64,000 nt of DNA from Desulfolinea sp050305405 (GTDB lineage Bacteria > Chloroflexota > Anaerolineae > Anaerolineales > Villigracilaceae). Position numbers and translations under genes: made by a program. Location of the stretch: positions 1-64,000 of the forward strand of contig JBNLFG010000004.1 in NCBI GenBank assembly GCA_050305405.1. The letters run 5' to 3'. The notes beneath the pieces were generated by a model. The model worked only from the letters and a program-made list of their open reading frames with translations, ran no database searches and was not told the origin of the DNA. Below are positions 18,158-26,866 of this stretch, one piece after another; positions within the stretch are counted from its first letter, which is position 1; each line of letters opens with the position of its first letter.

Positions 18158-18625
18158 ATGACGAATATTCCCGCCGCTCGCGGCATGTATTTTGAAGAAT
18201 TTGAAGTCGGGCAGAAGATGATCTCACCCGGACGTACAATCACTGAAAGCGACATTGTAGGATTTGCCGGACTCTCCGGCGACTATAATCTGATCCACAC
18301 CGATGCCGAATACAGCAAAAACTCACCCTTCGGTGCGCGCGTGGCCCACGGCTTGCTGGGGCTTTCAATAGCATCTGGTTTGGCCCTCCGCACTGGCGTG
18401 CTGGAAGGTACCGTGATAGCCTTCCGTGAGATCGTTAGTTGGAAGTTCGTAAAACCCATCTTCATTGGCGACACCATCCACGTCGAGATGGAGATCATTG
18501 AAACCAAGGCCATGCGCCGTCTCGGCGGTGGCAAAGTTGAACTTTTATTTGATGTGCAGAATCAAAACGGCGAGACAGCTATGAAAGGTGTCTGGTCTGT
18601 TTTGGTGATGTCAAAACCTGAATAA
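18158..18625 (+). CDS. MaoC-family dehydratase (hot-dog fold)
   Basis: A 155-residue protein of the (R)-specific enoyl-CoA hydratase/MaoC family. The hydratase-2 catalytic motif is visible in FAGLSGDYNLIHTDAEY (Asp and His) followed by SPFGARVAHGLLGLS. The length is that of a single hot-dog fold, so it should act as a dimer. Such proteins hydrate or dehydrate acyl-CoA intermediates, but substrate range is broad. Ribosome site AAGGAG lies about 9 bases before ATG. The class A PBP follows 51 bp downstream on the same strand, separated by a small hairpin; a functional link between the two is not evident. Confidence 0.87.
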   Translation: MTNIPAARGMYFEEFEVGQKMISPGRTITESDIVGFAGLSGDYNLIHTDAEYSKNSPFGARVAHGLLGLSIASGLALRTGVLEGTVIAFREIVSWKFVKPIFIGDTIHVEMEIIETKAMRRLGGGKVELLFDVQNQNGETAMKGVWSVLVMSKPE

Positions 18626-18635
18626 TGTCTAACGC

Positions 18636-18661
18636 TAGGGGCGCGAACTATCGTGCCTCTA
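18636..18661. repeat. Small inverted repeat between maoC and PBP gene
   Basis: Imperfect arms TAGGGGCGCGA and TCGTGCCTCTA (two G-T type mismatches) with a 4-base centre. It resembles the short GGGGC/GCCCC palindromes scattered between genes in this kind of genome. It could also fold in the mRNA just before the PBP start. Confidence 0.4.
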
Positions 18662-18676
18662 CATCGGGAAACAAAA

Positions 18677-21600
18677 ATGCCCACACCCCAAGAAGAGCAC
18701 GAGGACTATATCCGCCGCCTGATCGCATCCGAAGACGAGACGCGTGTAGATGTTCCTGTACCACCCTACCCAAACCAAACGCCTCCACCCGCTCAGCCCG
18801 ACAATCCGATCTACGACTCGCTGCCCCAGCGCGTAGATGAAACGGACCTGGGCGCGACGCGCGTTACACCGGCTGCGTATCAACCTGTTTCGCAGCAGCC
18901 GCGCCAATCTGCCCAACCATCGCAAGCCCGGCAGAGCGCAGATTGGCGTGCACAACTCAGCGCACAATGGAACGCTTTGCTGCAAGACCTGAAAAATCGG
19001 CGCGTCAACTGGGGCTGCCTGCTGCGCGGATTCATCGTCCTACTCTTCGGCATCATCATCATCGGTTTGATCGGCGGCTCGTATGCGCTCTACCAGTACA
19101 ATATCATCGCCTCGACCCTGCCAGATGTAGAAGATCTGCAGGCGCGTGCCTCCCAATTTGAGACCACGCGCATTCTCGATAGTGAAGGGCATATTCTCTA
19201 CGAAATCCTCGATCCCAACGCGGGACGACGCACCTACATTCCGCTCGAATATATCTCCCCCAATTTGCTCGCAGCCACCATCGCGACCGAAGATAAAGAA
19301 TTCTACAACCATCCGGGGTTCGACGCCGTCGCCCTGATGCGCGCCCTATGGCAGAACTACACCAGCGGCGAGATCGTTTCAGGTGCATCCACGATCACAC
19401 AGCAACTTGCGCGTATGCTCCTGCTTGCAGATGAGCGTTACGACCAAACCTACAGGCGCAAAGCGCGCGAGATCATCCTCGCCGCCGAGATCACACGCCG
19501 CTACTCCAAAGACGAAATTCTTGAACTCTATCTCAACGAAGTCAATTACGGTAGTCTCTCATACGGCATCGAAGCTGCAGCTGAGACCTACTTCAACACC
19601 ACCGCTGACAAACTGGATTTCGCCCAAGCCAGCTTTTTGGCCGGGTTGCCGCAATCGCCATCCGTCCACGACATTCACACCAACCGTGAAGAAACCCTTG
19701 CCCGTCACCGCGATGTAGTGCTGCTTTCCTACTATCTCAGTCAAGAAAAGAACTGCATCGAAGTCAGCAACAGTCCCGAACCTGTCTGCGTTGGCGCACT
19801 CGAAGCCTCCCAGGCCGTCGAAGAGATCGAAAACTACAACTTCACTCCGCCAAATATCTCCATCCGCTACCCACACTGGGTCAATTTTGTGCGCAGCGAA
19901 CTCGAAGAGATGTACGATGCCCAAACCATCTACCGCTCCGGTTTCACCGTCTACACGACCCTCGTCCCCGAACTACAAGATGAAGCTCAGCGAATTGTCA
20001 CTGCGCAGATCGCCTCGTTATCGGATCGGAATGTCCAGAACGGCGCATTGGTGGCAATAGAACCATCCACCGGCAAAATACTGGCGATGGTCGGATCGCC
20101 CGACTTTTACAATGGCGACATTTCCGGACAGGTGAATATGGCGACCAGCCCCACCCGTCAACCCGGCTCCTCGATCAAACCGCTCGTCTACCTGACCGCC
20201 TTTGAAAAAGGCTGGACGCCCGCCACCCTGATCTGGGACGTGCCCTCACAATTCCCGCCATCCGGCGACCCGAACGATACCCGTGAGCCTTATGAACCCG
20301 TCAACTATGACGGAAAGTTCCACGGTGCAGTCACCGTTCGCGTGGCGATAGCAAACTCCTTCAATATCCCCGCCGTCAAAGCCCTTGACTACGTCGGCAT
20401 CTACGATAACCCTGAGACCGAAGAAAAAGAGGGCATGATCGCCCTTGCTGAACGTCTCGGCATCACCACCCTGACACGACCAGATTACGGTCTTGCCCTC
20501 AGCCTCGGCGGCGGCGACGTCAGTCTGCTTGAGATGACAGGAGCATTCTCTGTCATGGCAAATGAAGGCGTCCGAATCCCGCCTGTCGCGATTACCAAGA
20601 TTCTCGACCACAACGGAGAACTCGTCTACGAGTACACGCCTCCACAAGGGGAACAAGTTCTTCGTCCAGAGCATGCTTTCCTGATCTCCTCCATTTTGTC
20701 GGATAACGCCGCGCGTACGTGGATGTTCGGGCCCAATTCCTATCTGCATCTGCCTTTCCCCGCTGCTGCCAAAACCGGCACATCGAACGACTTCCGCGAC
20801 AACTGGACAATGGGGTACACCCCCGCATTGGCGGTTGGCGTCTGGGTCGGCAACGCCGATTACACCCCGATGAATCACACTACCGGCTTGAGTGGCGCCG
20901 CGCCGATCTGGTCAGAGTTCATGCAAGCCGCCGTGCCACAGATCAAAAGCGACGCCCCCAGCGACTTCCAGCCGCCCGAAGGGATTATCACTGAAGTGAT
21001 CTGTTCCATCTCGGGCACGATCCCGTCCAATTCCTGCAAGAGTGGCAAACAGTCTGAATTTTTCGCTGAAGATCAGCCCCCGCTCCCTGCCGGCATGGAC
21101 CTATGGCGCAAAGTCAAACTCGACACCTGGACAGGCCTCGAAGCCTCCCCTACCTGCGATGAATTCACCAAAGATGATGGCGTCATGCGCGTGGACGACG
21201 CATGGGCGCGCAAATGGCTCGGTACCAAAGACGGCAAGAACTGGCTCGAAAGTCACGACCTATCCAAAAACGTCAGATTCGCCCCCGAACGCGAATGCCG
21301 CGAGAACGACTCGCATCCCGATTTGCGCTTCACCAAGCTAAACGATGGCCAGATCATCAGCGACAACAGTCTCTCTATCGAGGGGATCGTCACCGCCAGC
21401 AGCAATTTTGGCAATTGGACGCTTGAATACGGTCAGGGCGATAATCCACAGAGTTGGGAAATGCTTGTGGATAAAAGTAACGCCCAACACAAAAAGTCTG
21501 AAGAACTTTATCTCTGGGATTTGGAAGAAGTGCCCAACGGCGTGGTAACTTTACGCCTGACTTTAAAAGCAGATAAAGGCGACGGCTACGCCGAACGTCT

Positions 21601-21847
21601 CGTCCGCGTGATCCTAAATGTGCCCACTCCGACCCCAACACCGACTCTCACCCCAACGCCAACCTTTATCCCAACAACCACGCTTACCCCAACCCCGACC
21701 TTCACATTGATCCCCACGGACACGCCAACGCTAACCCCCTCGCCGACAAACACGCCGACGCCAAGCAATACTCCGCCCCCCACAGAAACATTCACTGATA
21801 CGCCCCCACCCAGTGATACACCAATCCCAACGACGGCGGTGCCTTAA
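18677..21847 (+). CDS. Class A penicillin-binding protein (PBP1-like)
   Basis: The start chosen is ATG 18677 (MPTPQEEHEDY); GTG 18653 is an in-frame alternative. It has about 1056 residues. A Pro/Gln-rich cytoplasmic tail precedes one membrane anchor (about 118-142). The GT51 glycosyltransferase shows ATEDKEFYNHPGFD and GASTITQQLARM. The transpeptidase domain shows SxxK in PGSSIKPL, SxN in ANSFNIPAV and KTG in AAKTGTSND. It therefore both polymerises and crosslinks peptidoglycan outside the cytoplasmic membrane. A Cys-containing module and a beta-rich domain follow (about 780-975). The last ~70 residues are a Thr/Pro repeat tail that may thread through the envelope. Presence of this enzyme indicates a peptidoglycan wall. 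Confidence 0.95.
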   Translation: MPTPQEEHEDYIRRLIASEDETRVDVPVPPYPNQTPPPAQPDNPIYDSLPQRVDETDLGATRVTPAAYQPVSQQPRQSAQPSQARQSADWRAQLSAQWNALLQDLKNRRVNWGCLLRGFIVLLFGIIIIGLIGGSYALYQYNIIASTLPDVEDLQARASQFETTRILDSEGHILYEILDPNAGRRTYIPLEYISPNLLAATIATEDKEFYNHPGFDAVALMRALWQNYTSGEIVSGASTITQQLARMLLLADERYDQTYRRKAREIILAAEITRRYSKDEILELYLNEVNYGSLSYGIEAAAETYFNTTADKLDFAQASFLAGLPQSPSVHDIHTNREETLARHRDVVLLSYYLSQEKNCIEVSNSPEPVCVGALEASQAVEEIENYNFTPPNISIRYPHWVNFVRSELEEMYDAQTIYRSGFTVYTTLVPELQDEAQRIVTAQIASLSDRNVQNGALVAIEPSTGKILAMVGSPDFYNGDISGQVNMATSPTRQPGSSIKPLVYLTAFEKGWTPATLIWDVPSQFPPSGDPNDTREPYEPVNYDGKFHGAVTVRVAIANSFNIPAVKALDYVGIYDNPETEEKEGMIALAERLGITTLTRPDYGLALSLGGGDVSLLEMTGAFSVMANEGVRIPPVAITKILDHNGELVYEYTPPQGEQVLRPEHAFLISSILSDNAARTWMFGPNSYLHLPFPAAAKTGTSNDFRDNWTMGYTPALAVGVWVGNADYTPMNHTTGLSGAAPIWSEFMQAAVPQIKSDAPSDFQPPEGIITEVICSISGTIPSNSCKSGKQSEFFAEDQPPLPAGMDLWRKVKLDTWTGLEASPTCDEFTKDDGVMRVDDAWARKWLGTKDGKNWLESHDLSKNVRFAPERECRENDSHPDLRFTKLNDGQIISDNSLSIEGIVTASSNFGNWTLEYGQGDNPQSWEMLVDKSNAQHKKSEELYLWDLEEVPNGVVTLRLTLKADKGDGYAERLVRVILNVPTPTPTPTLTPTPTFIPTTTLTPTPTFTLIPTDTPTLTPSPTNTPTPSNTPPPTETFTDTPPPSDTPIPTTAVP

Positions 21848-21885
21848 AACAATAAATTCTTGCAAAGATTTATAGCCCAAAAAGC

Positions 21886-21922
21886 AGCAGGGGCGGGTCT
21901 GAGACCCGCCCCTGCTTTTTTA
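21886..21922 (+). terminator. Intrinsic terminator after PBP gene
   Basis: Perfect 15-bp inverted repeat AGCAGGGGCGGGTCT with its complement, one-base centre at 21901, then seven T. It lies 38 bp after the PBP stop and 16 bp past the end of the convergent S9 peptidase gene, and a T run on the other side also allows it to serve that gene. Confidence 0.9.
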
Positions 21923-21938
21923 TTCGTTCAATTCGTGA

Positions 21939-23792
21939 TTACCCAAAAATCACATGCTGTTGCAAGAACTCGACCACTTCTTTATAAAATCTTTCGATCG
22001 TCTCCGCCTTGCGCCAGCCATGACCTTCCCCTTCGTACAGCCTGAAAATATGCGGTACTTTGTTTGCTTTTAGTGCTGCGGCAACCGTCTTCGATTGCTC
22101 GGGGTCGATGGCGTTATCTTCTGTACCGTGGAAAAGGGCAACCGCATCCTTGATCTTATGCGCGTGGAAAACCGCTGACCATTCCTTGAAAAAAGCCGCA
22201 TCTTCGGGCAACCTACCAACCATCGTCGCGTTGTAGTCCGCTTCAAATTTGTGGGTATTCATTTCCACCGTAAACAAATTCGTCACCGGATACATGGCTA
22301 TGCCAGCCTTGAAGAATCCAGGCTCGTGGGTAAGCGCGTTTAAGACAGTATATCCGCCCGCACTGCCGCCCATGATGACCAGTTGCTTCGGATCGGCTTT
22401 GCCCTGCTCAACGAGTGCTTTTGCGCCACCCACCGCATCTTCCACATCCAGCGGCCCCCATTGCTTACGCAGGGCGAGCATATAACTACGCCCATAGCCC
22501 GTGCTGCCGCGATAATTGACCTGCAAGACGCCAAATCCGCGACTGGTGTAGAAGAACGCTTCATTGCGTGAGTTCGCTTGATGCTGCTCATACTTCTGCG
22601 AAGTCGGCCCACCATGAATATCCACGATCAGCGGAGGCAGCCCTTCACCTTCGTATGCCGCCGAGGAGGGCGGATAGTAGAGTCCATGCACGGGCGTGCC
22701 ATCCGGTGCAGCCCAGGTGATCTTTTCAGGCGAGGGCATGTAGTCGTCCACAAGATTATCTGCCATTGAACGTTTGATGACTTTGATCTCGCCCTTCTCC
22801 CAGACAACAACCTGCGCCGCGATTTGTGGCGACTCGCCGATGAAAGCCAATTTCCCGTCCGCAGGCGAAGCAGCCAATTGGATGATGTGCGTATAGGGGG
22901 TCTTCACTTCAGCGGTTTTGCCGCTTTCTACATCCACCACCCAGAGCGAATGTGTGCCGCCATTATTGCGGACGTAGAAAACATGGGCGGAATCAAATGC
23001 CCATGCGTGCATCCGCATACCCTGGATCCAGGCGGGCAGCGAGAGAACCGCGCCCGAGACCAGAGTCCGTACTTTGCCCTCATCCAGATCATAAAGATAG
23101 AGACTTTCCCATTCCCCATCCTGCGCAATATAGCTCAAATAACGCCCGTTCGGCGAAAACTCAGGCTGAAAAACAGGCGTATCTTCGCCTCCTGTCAGGC
23201 AAACCTGCGTTTCAAAATCCGAAAACATCAGGCGCGTGCCGTCCCAGGGCATCTGCGGATGATCCCACTCAACCCAGGCGATCTTCTTGCCACCCGGATG
23301 CCAGACCGGCTGCATGTAAAAATCAGCGCCCTGCGCCACTTTCTGCGGGAAATTCTCACCATCCAGATCGGCGATGACGAGCGAATCCTGCCCCTCATAG
23401 GAGTGGACATAAAGTACGCGCTGGCTATCAGGAGAAATAGCGGGCGCAGCTAGTTCACCCAATGCGGGGATGACCGGGCTCGGCAGCCCCTTCTCAAGCG
23501 GGATTTGGTACAAGCGTCCACTGCTGGCAAAGATCGCCCGCTTCGCACGGACATTGAACTCGCCTCCGCCATATCCGAGTGTGGGGCGTACCGAAATATC
23601 GCCCGTTAAATCGCGTTCCGCATCATCGCCCGTTTTCGCAACAACCACGCCATGACCTGAACGCCCCTCCGCCCAGACGAGCGTTTTGCCGTCACTATCC
23701 CATTGCACATCATCGAGCCGGATCTTTCGTCCGAGCAACGAAGGGGTGATGGGTGATTCCCAAAGACCATAAGGAGCGAGTTTTTTTGTCAT
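21939..23792 (-). CDS. S9-family prolyl oligopeptidase-like serine peptidase
   Basis: The start chosen is ATG 23792 (MTKKLAPYGLWE), giving 617 residues. The N-terminal ~370 residues form a beta-propeller with TolB/WD40-like blades (ISPDSQRVLYVHS, FSPNGRYLSYIA). The C-terminal ~250 residues are an alpha/beta hydrolase peptidase domain. The catalytic Ser is in MGGSAGGYT, Asp in GTEDNAIDPEQS, and His in EGEGHGW. It has no signal peptide, so it probably acts in the cytoplasm on small peptides, as acylaminoacyl- or dipeptidyl-peptidase-type enzymes do. It is a monocistronic unit convergent with the PBP gene. Confidence 0.92.
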   Translation of the reverse strand: MTKKLAPYGLWESPITPSLLGRKIRLDDVQWDSDGKTLVWAEGRSGHGVVVAKTGDDAERDLTGDISVRPTLGYGGGEFNVRAKRAIFASSGRLYQIPLEKGLPSPVIPALGELAAPAISPDSQRVLYVHSYEGQDSLVIADLDGENFPQKVAQGADFYMQPVWHPGGKKIAWVEWDHPQMPWDGTRLMFSDFETQVCLTGGEDTPVFQPEFSPNGRYLSYIAQDGEWESLYLYDLDEGKVRTLVSGAVLSLPAWIQGMRMHAWAFDSAHVFYVRNNGGTHSLWVVDVESGKTAEVKTPYTHIIQLAASPADGKLAFIGESPQIAAQVVVWEKGEIKVIKRSMADNLVDDYMPSPEKITWAAPDGTPVHGLYYPPSSAAYEGEGLPPLIVDIHGGPTSQKYEQHQANSRNEAFFYTSRGFGVLQVNYRGSTGYGRSYMLALRKQWGPLDVEDAVGGAKALVEQGKADPKQLVIMGGSAGGYTVLNALTHEPGFFKAGIAMYPVTNLFTVEMNTHKFEADYNATMVGRLPEDAAFFKEWSAVFHAHKIKDAVALFHGTEDNAIDPEQSKTVAAALKANKVPHIFRLYEGEGHGWRKAETIERFYKEVVEFLQQHVIFG

Positions 23793-23966
23793 AAGATTAT
23801 TCCTTTGTTGATGAAAAAGATATATATGTAATTTAACCACAAAGACAGAAACTTTGCGCCTTTTGCTTCGCAGCAAGAGGCAGTCCCTTTTTTGATATTT
23901 ACGCGCCGCTTCCCATGCCCCATACTTGCCCTGTGAACTCGGGGAAAAGACAACAGAAGGGTTTTT

Positions 23967-24059
23967 CCAGTATAATTCTGGGGAGGGAAGATATAGATTT
24001 TTATCCCAACTTCTTCTGTATAGTAGCGAAACCCGGAATGTTATCCAGAATTATTCTGG
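23967..24059. promoter_or_regulatory. Two CCAG-N7-CTGG palindromes upstream of lipoprotein gene
   Basis: CCAGTATAATTCTGG at 23967-23981 and CCAGAATTATTCTGG at 24045-24059. The second is a perfect palindrome around a central T. Their starts are 78 bp apart. They occupy the 325-bp gap between the S9 peptidase and the lipoprotein gene, which otherwise shows nothing recognisable. The pair suggests a dimeric regulator's operators. Confidence 0.4.
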
Positions 24060-24117
24060 CATGTGTGGTCGGGTAGCAAACAATTCACATATCTGATCAA
24101 TATAGGAGGATAGATTC

Positions 24118-24798
24118 ATGCTTACAAATAGACCGCTGATCAGAATAATTTTCATCTTTACCTTCTTTATGTGTTTGTCCTCTATCACCGCTTGTTCAAA
24201 TGCTGAGCAAAATTCCCCTCCGGAGCGGGCATCTCTGTCGAAACACGCTTGCATAAGAGCCAACGGCAACACCCCACACTTGCTAGTAGGCATCAACGAG
24301 CAAATCGAGGCTCCGGCTCTCGCGGGAGGTGCCGTCAGATCCGGCGATTTCCTGATTTCGCTTTGGTTAATCTGCGATCCATCCCTTGCATCAGATGATC
24401 CAGATTTCCCAGAATACTCGTGGCAGGGATTCAGCGAAGTGCGCTATCTGAGCTTTCTTTATAACTGGGAATATCTTGGTCTCCCCCTAGATCAGGAAGC
24501 CAAGGCATCTTTGACAATCAATGGGGAGATTATAAGTGTTCGCACACTCGCTCCTCGCACTGACCCAGAAACAAGCTTGTCTAGATTCGCTAGCTTTACA
24601 AGTTATGGCCCGATCAATACCAAAAACCAAATTGTTGCCCAGGCTCTTGCCGCTGGAGAACCCATTGATATCATATTTACTATCTCTGGTTCTGAAACCC
24701 TCGCTGAAGCGCACCTGCGTGCATCGTTTGAGGAAGCGCCAGATGGTGGCTACCGCCTCCTTAGTGCCGATATAAAAAATACTGAAAAACTACCCTAA
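24118..24798 (+). CDS. Predicted lipoprotein, unknown function, possible integron cassette gene
   Basis: A 226-residue protein with a signal sequence and lipobox ending SSITAC (Cys about residue 23), so it should be lipid-anchored outside the membrane. The mature part has no domain I recognise; it is rich in short beta-strand-like stretches and contains the segment LWLICDPSLASDDPDF. A strong ribosome site (TAGGAGGA) lies before ATG 24118. The gene sits alone between two unrelated minus-strand genes. It is followed about 105 bp later by an attC-like structure whose end lies 5 bp from the ABC-F stop. A lone short ORF with a close-set attC-like site is the layout of an integron gene cassette. 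Function unknown. Confidence 0.7.
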   Translation: MLTNRPLIRIIFIFTFFMCLSSITACSNAEQNSPPERASLSKHACIRANGNTPHLLVGINEQIEAPALAGGAVRSGDFLISLWLICDPSLASDDPDFPEYSWQGFSEVRYLSFLYNWEYLGLPLDQEAKASLTINGEIISVRTLAPRTDPETSLSRFASFTSYGPINTKNQIVAQALAAGEPIDIIFTISGSETLAEAHLRASFEEAPDGGYRLLSADIKNTEKLP

Positions 24799-24902
24799 TG
24801 GATAGCAGATGAGCTTTGCCGCCATGTTGATTGTCCATATCGACCATCATTTGATCTGGTATCGTTTTCCATAATTATTGGTTCCCCGTTTTATCTGAAT
24901 GC

Positions 24903-25034
24903 AGGCTATAACCCAGCGTTAAGCTGCCCCGCCTTCGGCCCTGTGTATGCAGCGCGGTTTTTGCTCAGTTTTTTCAAGGTGAAATTAGCTTGCGCTTACT
25001 AAGTCAGCCAGCAGCTTACGCAATTCGTTAGGCG
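24903..25034 (+). mobile_element. attC-like recombination site (integron cassette end)
   Basis: The right end has GTTAGGC (25027-25033), matching the R' consensus GTTRRRY. Five bases upstream lies GCAGCTTACGC (25011-25021), which pairs with GCGTTAAGCTGC (24916-24927) leaving one unpaired base on the left arm, as in L'/L'' boxes. The left end TATAAC (24906-24911) resembles the R'' box of known chromosomal attC sites. Total length about 130 bp is within the attC range. No integrase gene is in the window and no second site was found, so this is a solitary candidate. Confidence 0.5.
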
Positions 25035-25039
25035 TTTTT

Positions 25040-26653
25040 TTAACGAAAAAGAATCTTCCCATCCTCAACCTCCCAAATATCTGACGCAAAGCTTTCGATG
25101 AAATAGCGGTCGTGGATGACAGCCAGAATGCTGCCGTTAAAGCTCGACAAGGCTTCTTCGAACTGCGTCCGCGAGGCGATGTCGAGATGGTTGATGGGTT
25201 CATCCAAGACGAGGAAAGTACAACCCTGCGCAACCAGCAGCGCCAATTGCAGGCGGGCGCGTTCGCCGAAGGAGAGATTGCCGCATGGGCGCAGTGGGTC
25301 ATCGCCGCTGAAGAGGAAGAAGTGCAGGAAATGGCGTGCGTCGGTCTCGTTGAGATCGGTTACTTGTTGCATGCTCTCAAGGGCAGAGAGCGACGGGTCG
25401 AGAAATTCCTGCTCCTGCGCCATGTAACCCAATTTGATATTTTGTCCCAACTTCAAGCTGCCGCCTAGCGGGGCGAGCTCACTCGTAATAGTGCGCAGCA
25501 GAGTCGTTTTGCCTGTGCCGTTTTCGCCGGTGAGCGCAATCCGCTGCCCACCGTAGATGGACAAATTCAGATTTTCGAGCAGTGGTGCATGCCCTGTGTA
25601 ACCAATTGAGAGATTTTCTGTGGTCAGGATATTCGTCGAGCGGTGGACAGGTTCCTGAAAATCGAGTTTCATCTGCCAATTGTCACGCGGTCTTTCGACG
25701 CGCTCATCAGAGCCGACGTAACGGTCGAGCTTTTTCTCGCGCGATTTGGCTTTCTTGGCAACTTTTTTCGCGATGGCTCGCACGCCGGGTTGGCGTGATG
25801 TGGTTGTGATCTCAACATGGCGTGCCTGCTCCTTCGTGCGGATAATATCCTGTTTCATACGCCGGATTTCGGCACGCTGGTCGGCGTAGGCTTCTTCCAC
25901 TTTTTGGCGCTCAACACGTTTTTGCGCGGCGTACTCGCTGTAGTTCCCCGCATAGGCTTTCAGTTCCTGTGTCAGCGGATCGAGTTCGAGAATGGATGTG
26001 ACGACATTATCCAGAAAGGCGCGGTCGTGCGAGACCAACAAGGTCGCACCGTTAAAACGCAGCAGCCAATCTTCGAGCCACTCGAGCATGTGGATGTCAA
26101 GGTGGTTGGTCGGCTCATCCAGGAGGAGCAGATTCGGTTCGTCGAGCAGGATGCGTGCCAGCATCAGGCGCGTTTTTTGTCCGCCGGATAAATGCTTGAG
26201 CGGTGTATTAGGTGGAAAATCGCCGAGTCCGAGCGGACCCAAAATTGATGCCGGCTGTGGACGGGGTGCCGCAAGAAGCGTTAGTCGCTGGTCAAAACGC
26301 TCCTGAAGTTCCGGGTTGGCGGGATCAGCAGCGAGGGCGGATGCGAGGCTGGCGACCTCCTCTTCGAGCAAATGTCCGGAAGCGGTAGCAGGTGCAAGGG
26401 CGCTGTGAAGCATCTGCTCGGGGTCGAGTTCCATGCCTTGAGCGAGATATCCGATGCGTAGATCAGAATCCGTGTGTGTGACCGTTCCCTGATCCGCTTT
26501 TTCGTCACCGACGAGGATGCGCATGAGGGTGGTCTTGCCACAGCCATTCGGACCGACAAGTCCGATGCGGCCGCCGCTGCTGATGCTGAATGAGATGTCT
26601 TTTAGGATCGGCTGAATGCCGTAGTGTTTGGAGAGTTGATGAACTGTAAGCAT
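25040..26653 (-). CDS. ABC-F ATPase (ribosome-associated, possible antibiotic-protection type)
   Basis: A 537-residue protein with two ABC ATPase domains and no membrane segment, the ABC-F layout. Domain 1 has GPNGCGKTT, LSGGQKTRL and LLLDEPTNHLD. Domain 2 has GENGTGKTT, an altered signature LSFGERARL and LVLDEPINHLD. The interdomain linker (about residues 230-330) is long, basic and coiled, with KKVAKKAKSREKK, as expected for the arm that reaches into the ribosomal E site. ABC-F proteins act in translation; one branch dislodges antibiotics from ribosomes. The upstream leader (promoter, five-codon ORF, attenuator) resembles those controlling resistance-type members. Which drug or stress it answers to is unknown. 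Confidence 0.9.
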   Translation of the reverse strand: MLTVHQLSKHYGIQPILKDISFSISSGGRIGLVGPNGCGKTTLMRILVGDEKADQGTVTHTDSDLRIGYLAQGMELDPEQMLHSALAPATASGHLLEEEVASLASALAADPANPELQERFDQRLTLLAAPRPQPASILGPLGLGDFPPNTPLKHLSGGQKTRLMLARILLDEPNLLLLDEPTNHLDIHMLEWLEDWLLRFNGATLLVSHDRAFLDNVVTSILELDPLTQELKAYAGNYSEYAAQKRVERQKVEEAYADQRAEIRRMKQDIIRTKEQARHVEITTTSRQPGVRAIAKKVAKKAKSREKKLDRYVGSDERVERPRDNWQMKLDFQEPVHRSTNILTTENLSIGYTGHAPLLENLNLSIYGGQRIALTGENGTGKTTLLRTITSELAPLGGSLKLGQNIKLGYMAQEQEFLDPSLSALESMQQVTDLNETDARHFLHFFLFSGDDPLRPCGNLSFGERARLQLALLVAQGCTFLVLDEPINHLDIASRTQFEEALSSFNGSILAVIHDRYFIESFASDIWEVEDGKILFR

Positions 26654-26708
26654 GATAGAAACCTGTAGCAGTTTTTCCCTTGAAGGGGACTTTCCTCTGA
26701 AGAGGACT

Positions 26709-26736
26709 TAAAAAGAAAACCGAGGGCAAGCCTCGG
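26709..26736 (-). terminator. Attenuator hairpin in the ABC-F leader
   Basis: On the minus strand CCGAGG / CCTCGG with a 5-base loop (26736-26720) is followed by TTTTCTTTTT. It lies between a short leader ORF and the ABC-F start, so it would end transcription early unless disrupted. Upstream AGGGCA near 26780 can pair with TGCCCT inside the terminator, a possible antiterminator of six base pairs. Confidence 0.65.
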
Positions 26737-26798
26737 CTGAAAGCATCAATTTAAATTGAAAATTTTTAAGCGGGGTGGTGCCCTGAAAATCAAATATT

Positions 26799-26816
26799 CT
26801 ACAGTGTCTCCGTCAT
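26799..26816 (-). CDS. Leader peptide MTETL of the ABC-F gene
   Basis: Five codons plus TAG, encoding MTETL, preceded by an AAGGAG ribosome site eight bases from the ATG. It lies 32 bases after a TATAAT box and 63 bases before the attenuator. Ribosome-stalling leader peptides of this size control known resistance ABC-F and Erm genes. Translation is inferred from the ribosome site and position. Confidence 0.55.
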   Translation of the reverse strand: MTETL

Positions 26817-26847
26817 TCTCTCGTCTCCTTACTAATTGGACAGGAGA

Positions 26848-26856
26848 ATTATAGCA
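26848..26856 (-). promoter_or_regulatory. Extended -10 promoter of the ABC-F leader
   Basis: Minus-strand TGCTATAAT (TGN plus consensus -10) at 26856-26848. No good -35 is seen, which is typical for extended -10 promoters. It would give a leader of roughly 190 bases before the ABC-F ATG. Confidence 0.55.
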
Positions 26857-26866
26857 TAAGAAACGT

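Noticed and set aside
24985..25302. 105-codon minus-strand ORF ending in the attC-like region
   Set aside because: It overlaps the 3' end of the ABC-F gene in another frame and carries no family features.
26768..26785. T-box-like string GGGGTGGTGCC on the plus strand
   Set aside because: It lies in the antisense direction of the ABC-F leader. No plus-strand synthetase, transporter or terminator follows it nearby; the minus-strand structures explain the region better.
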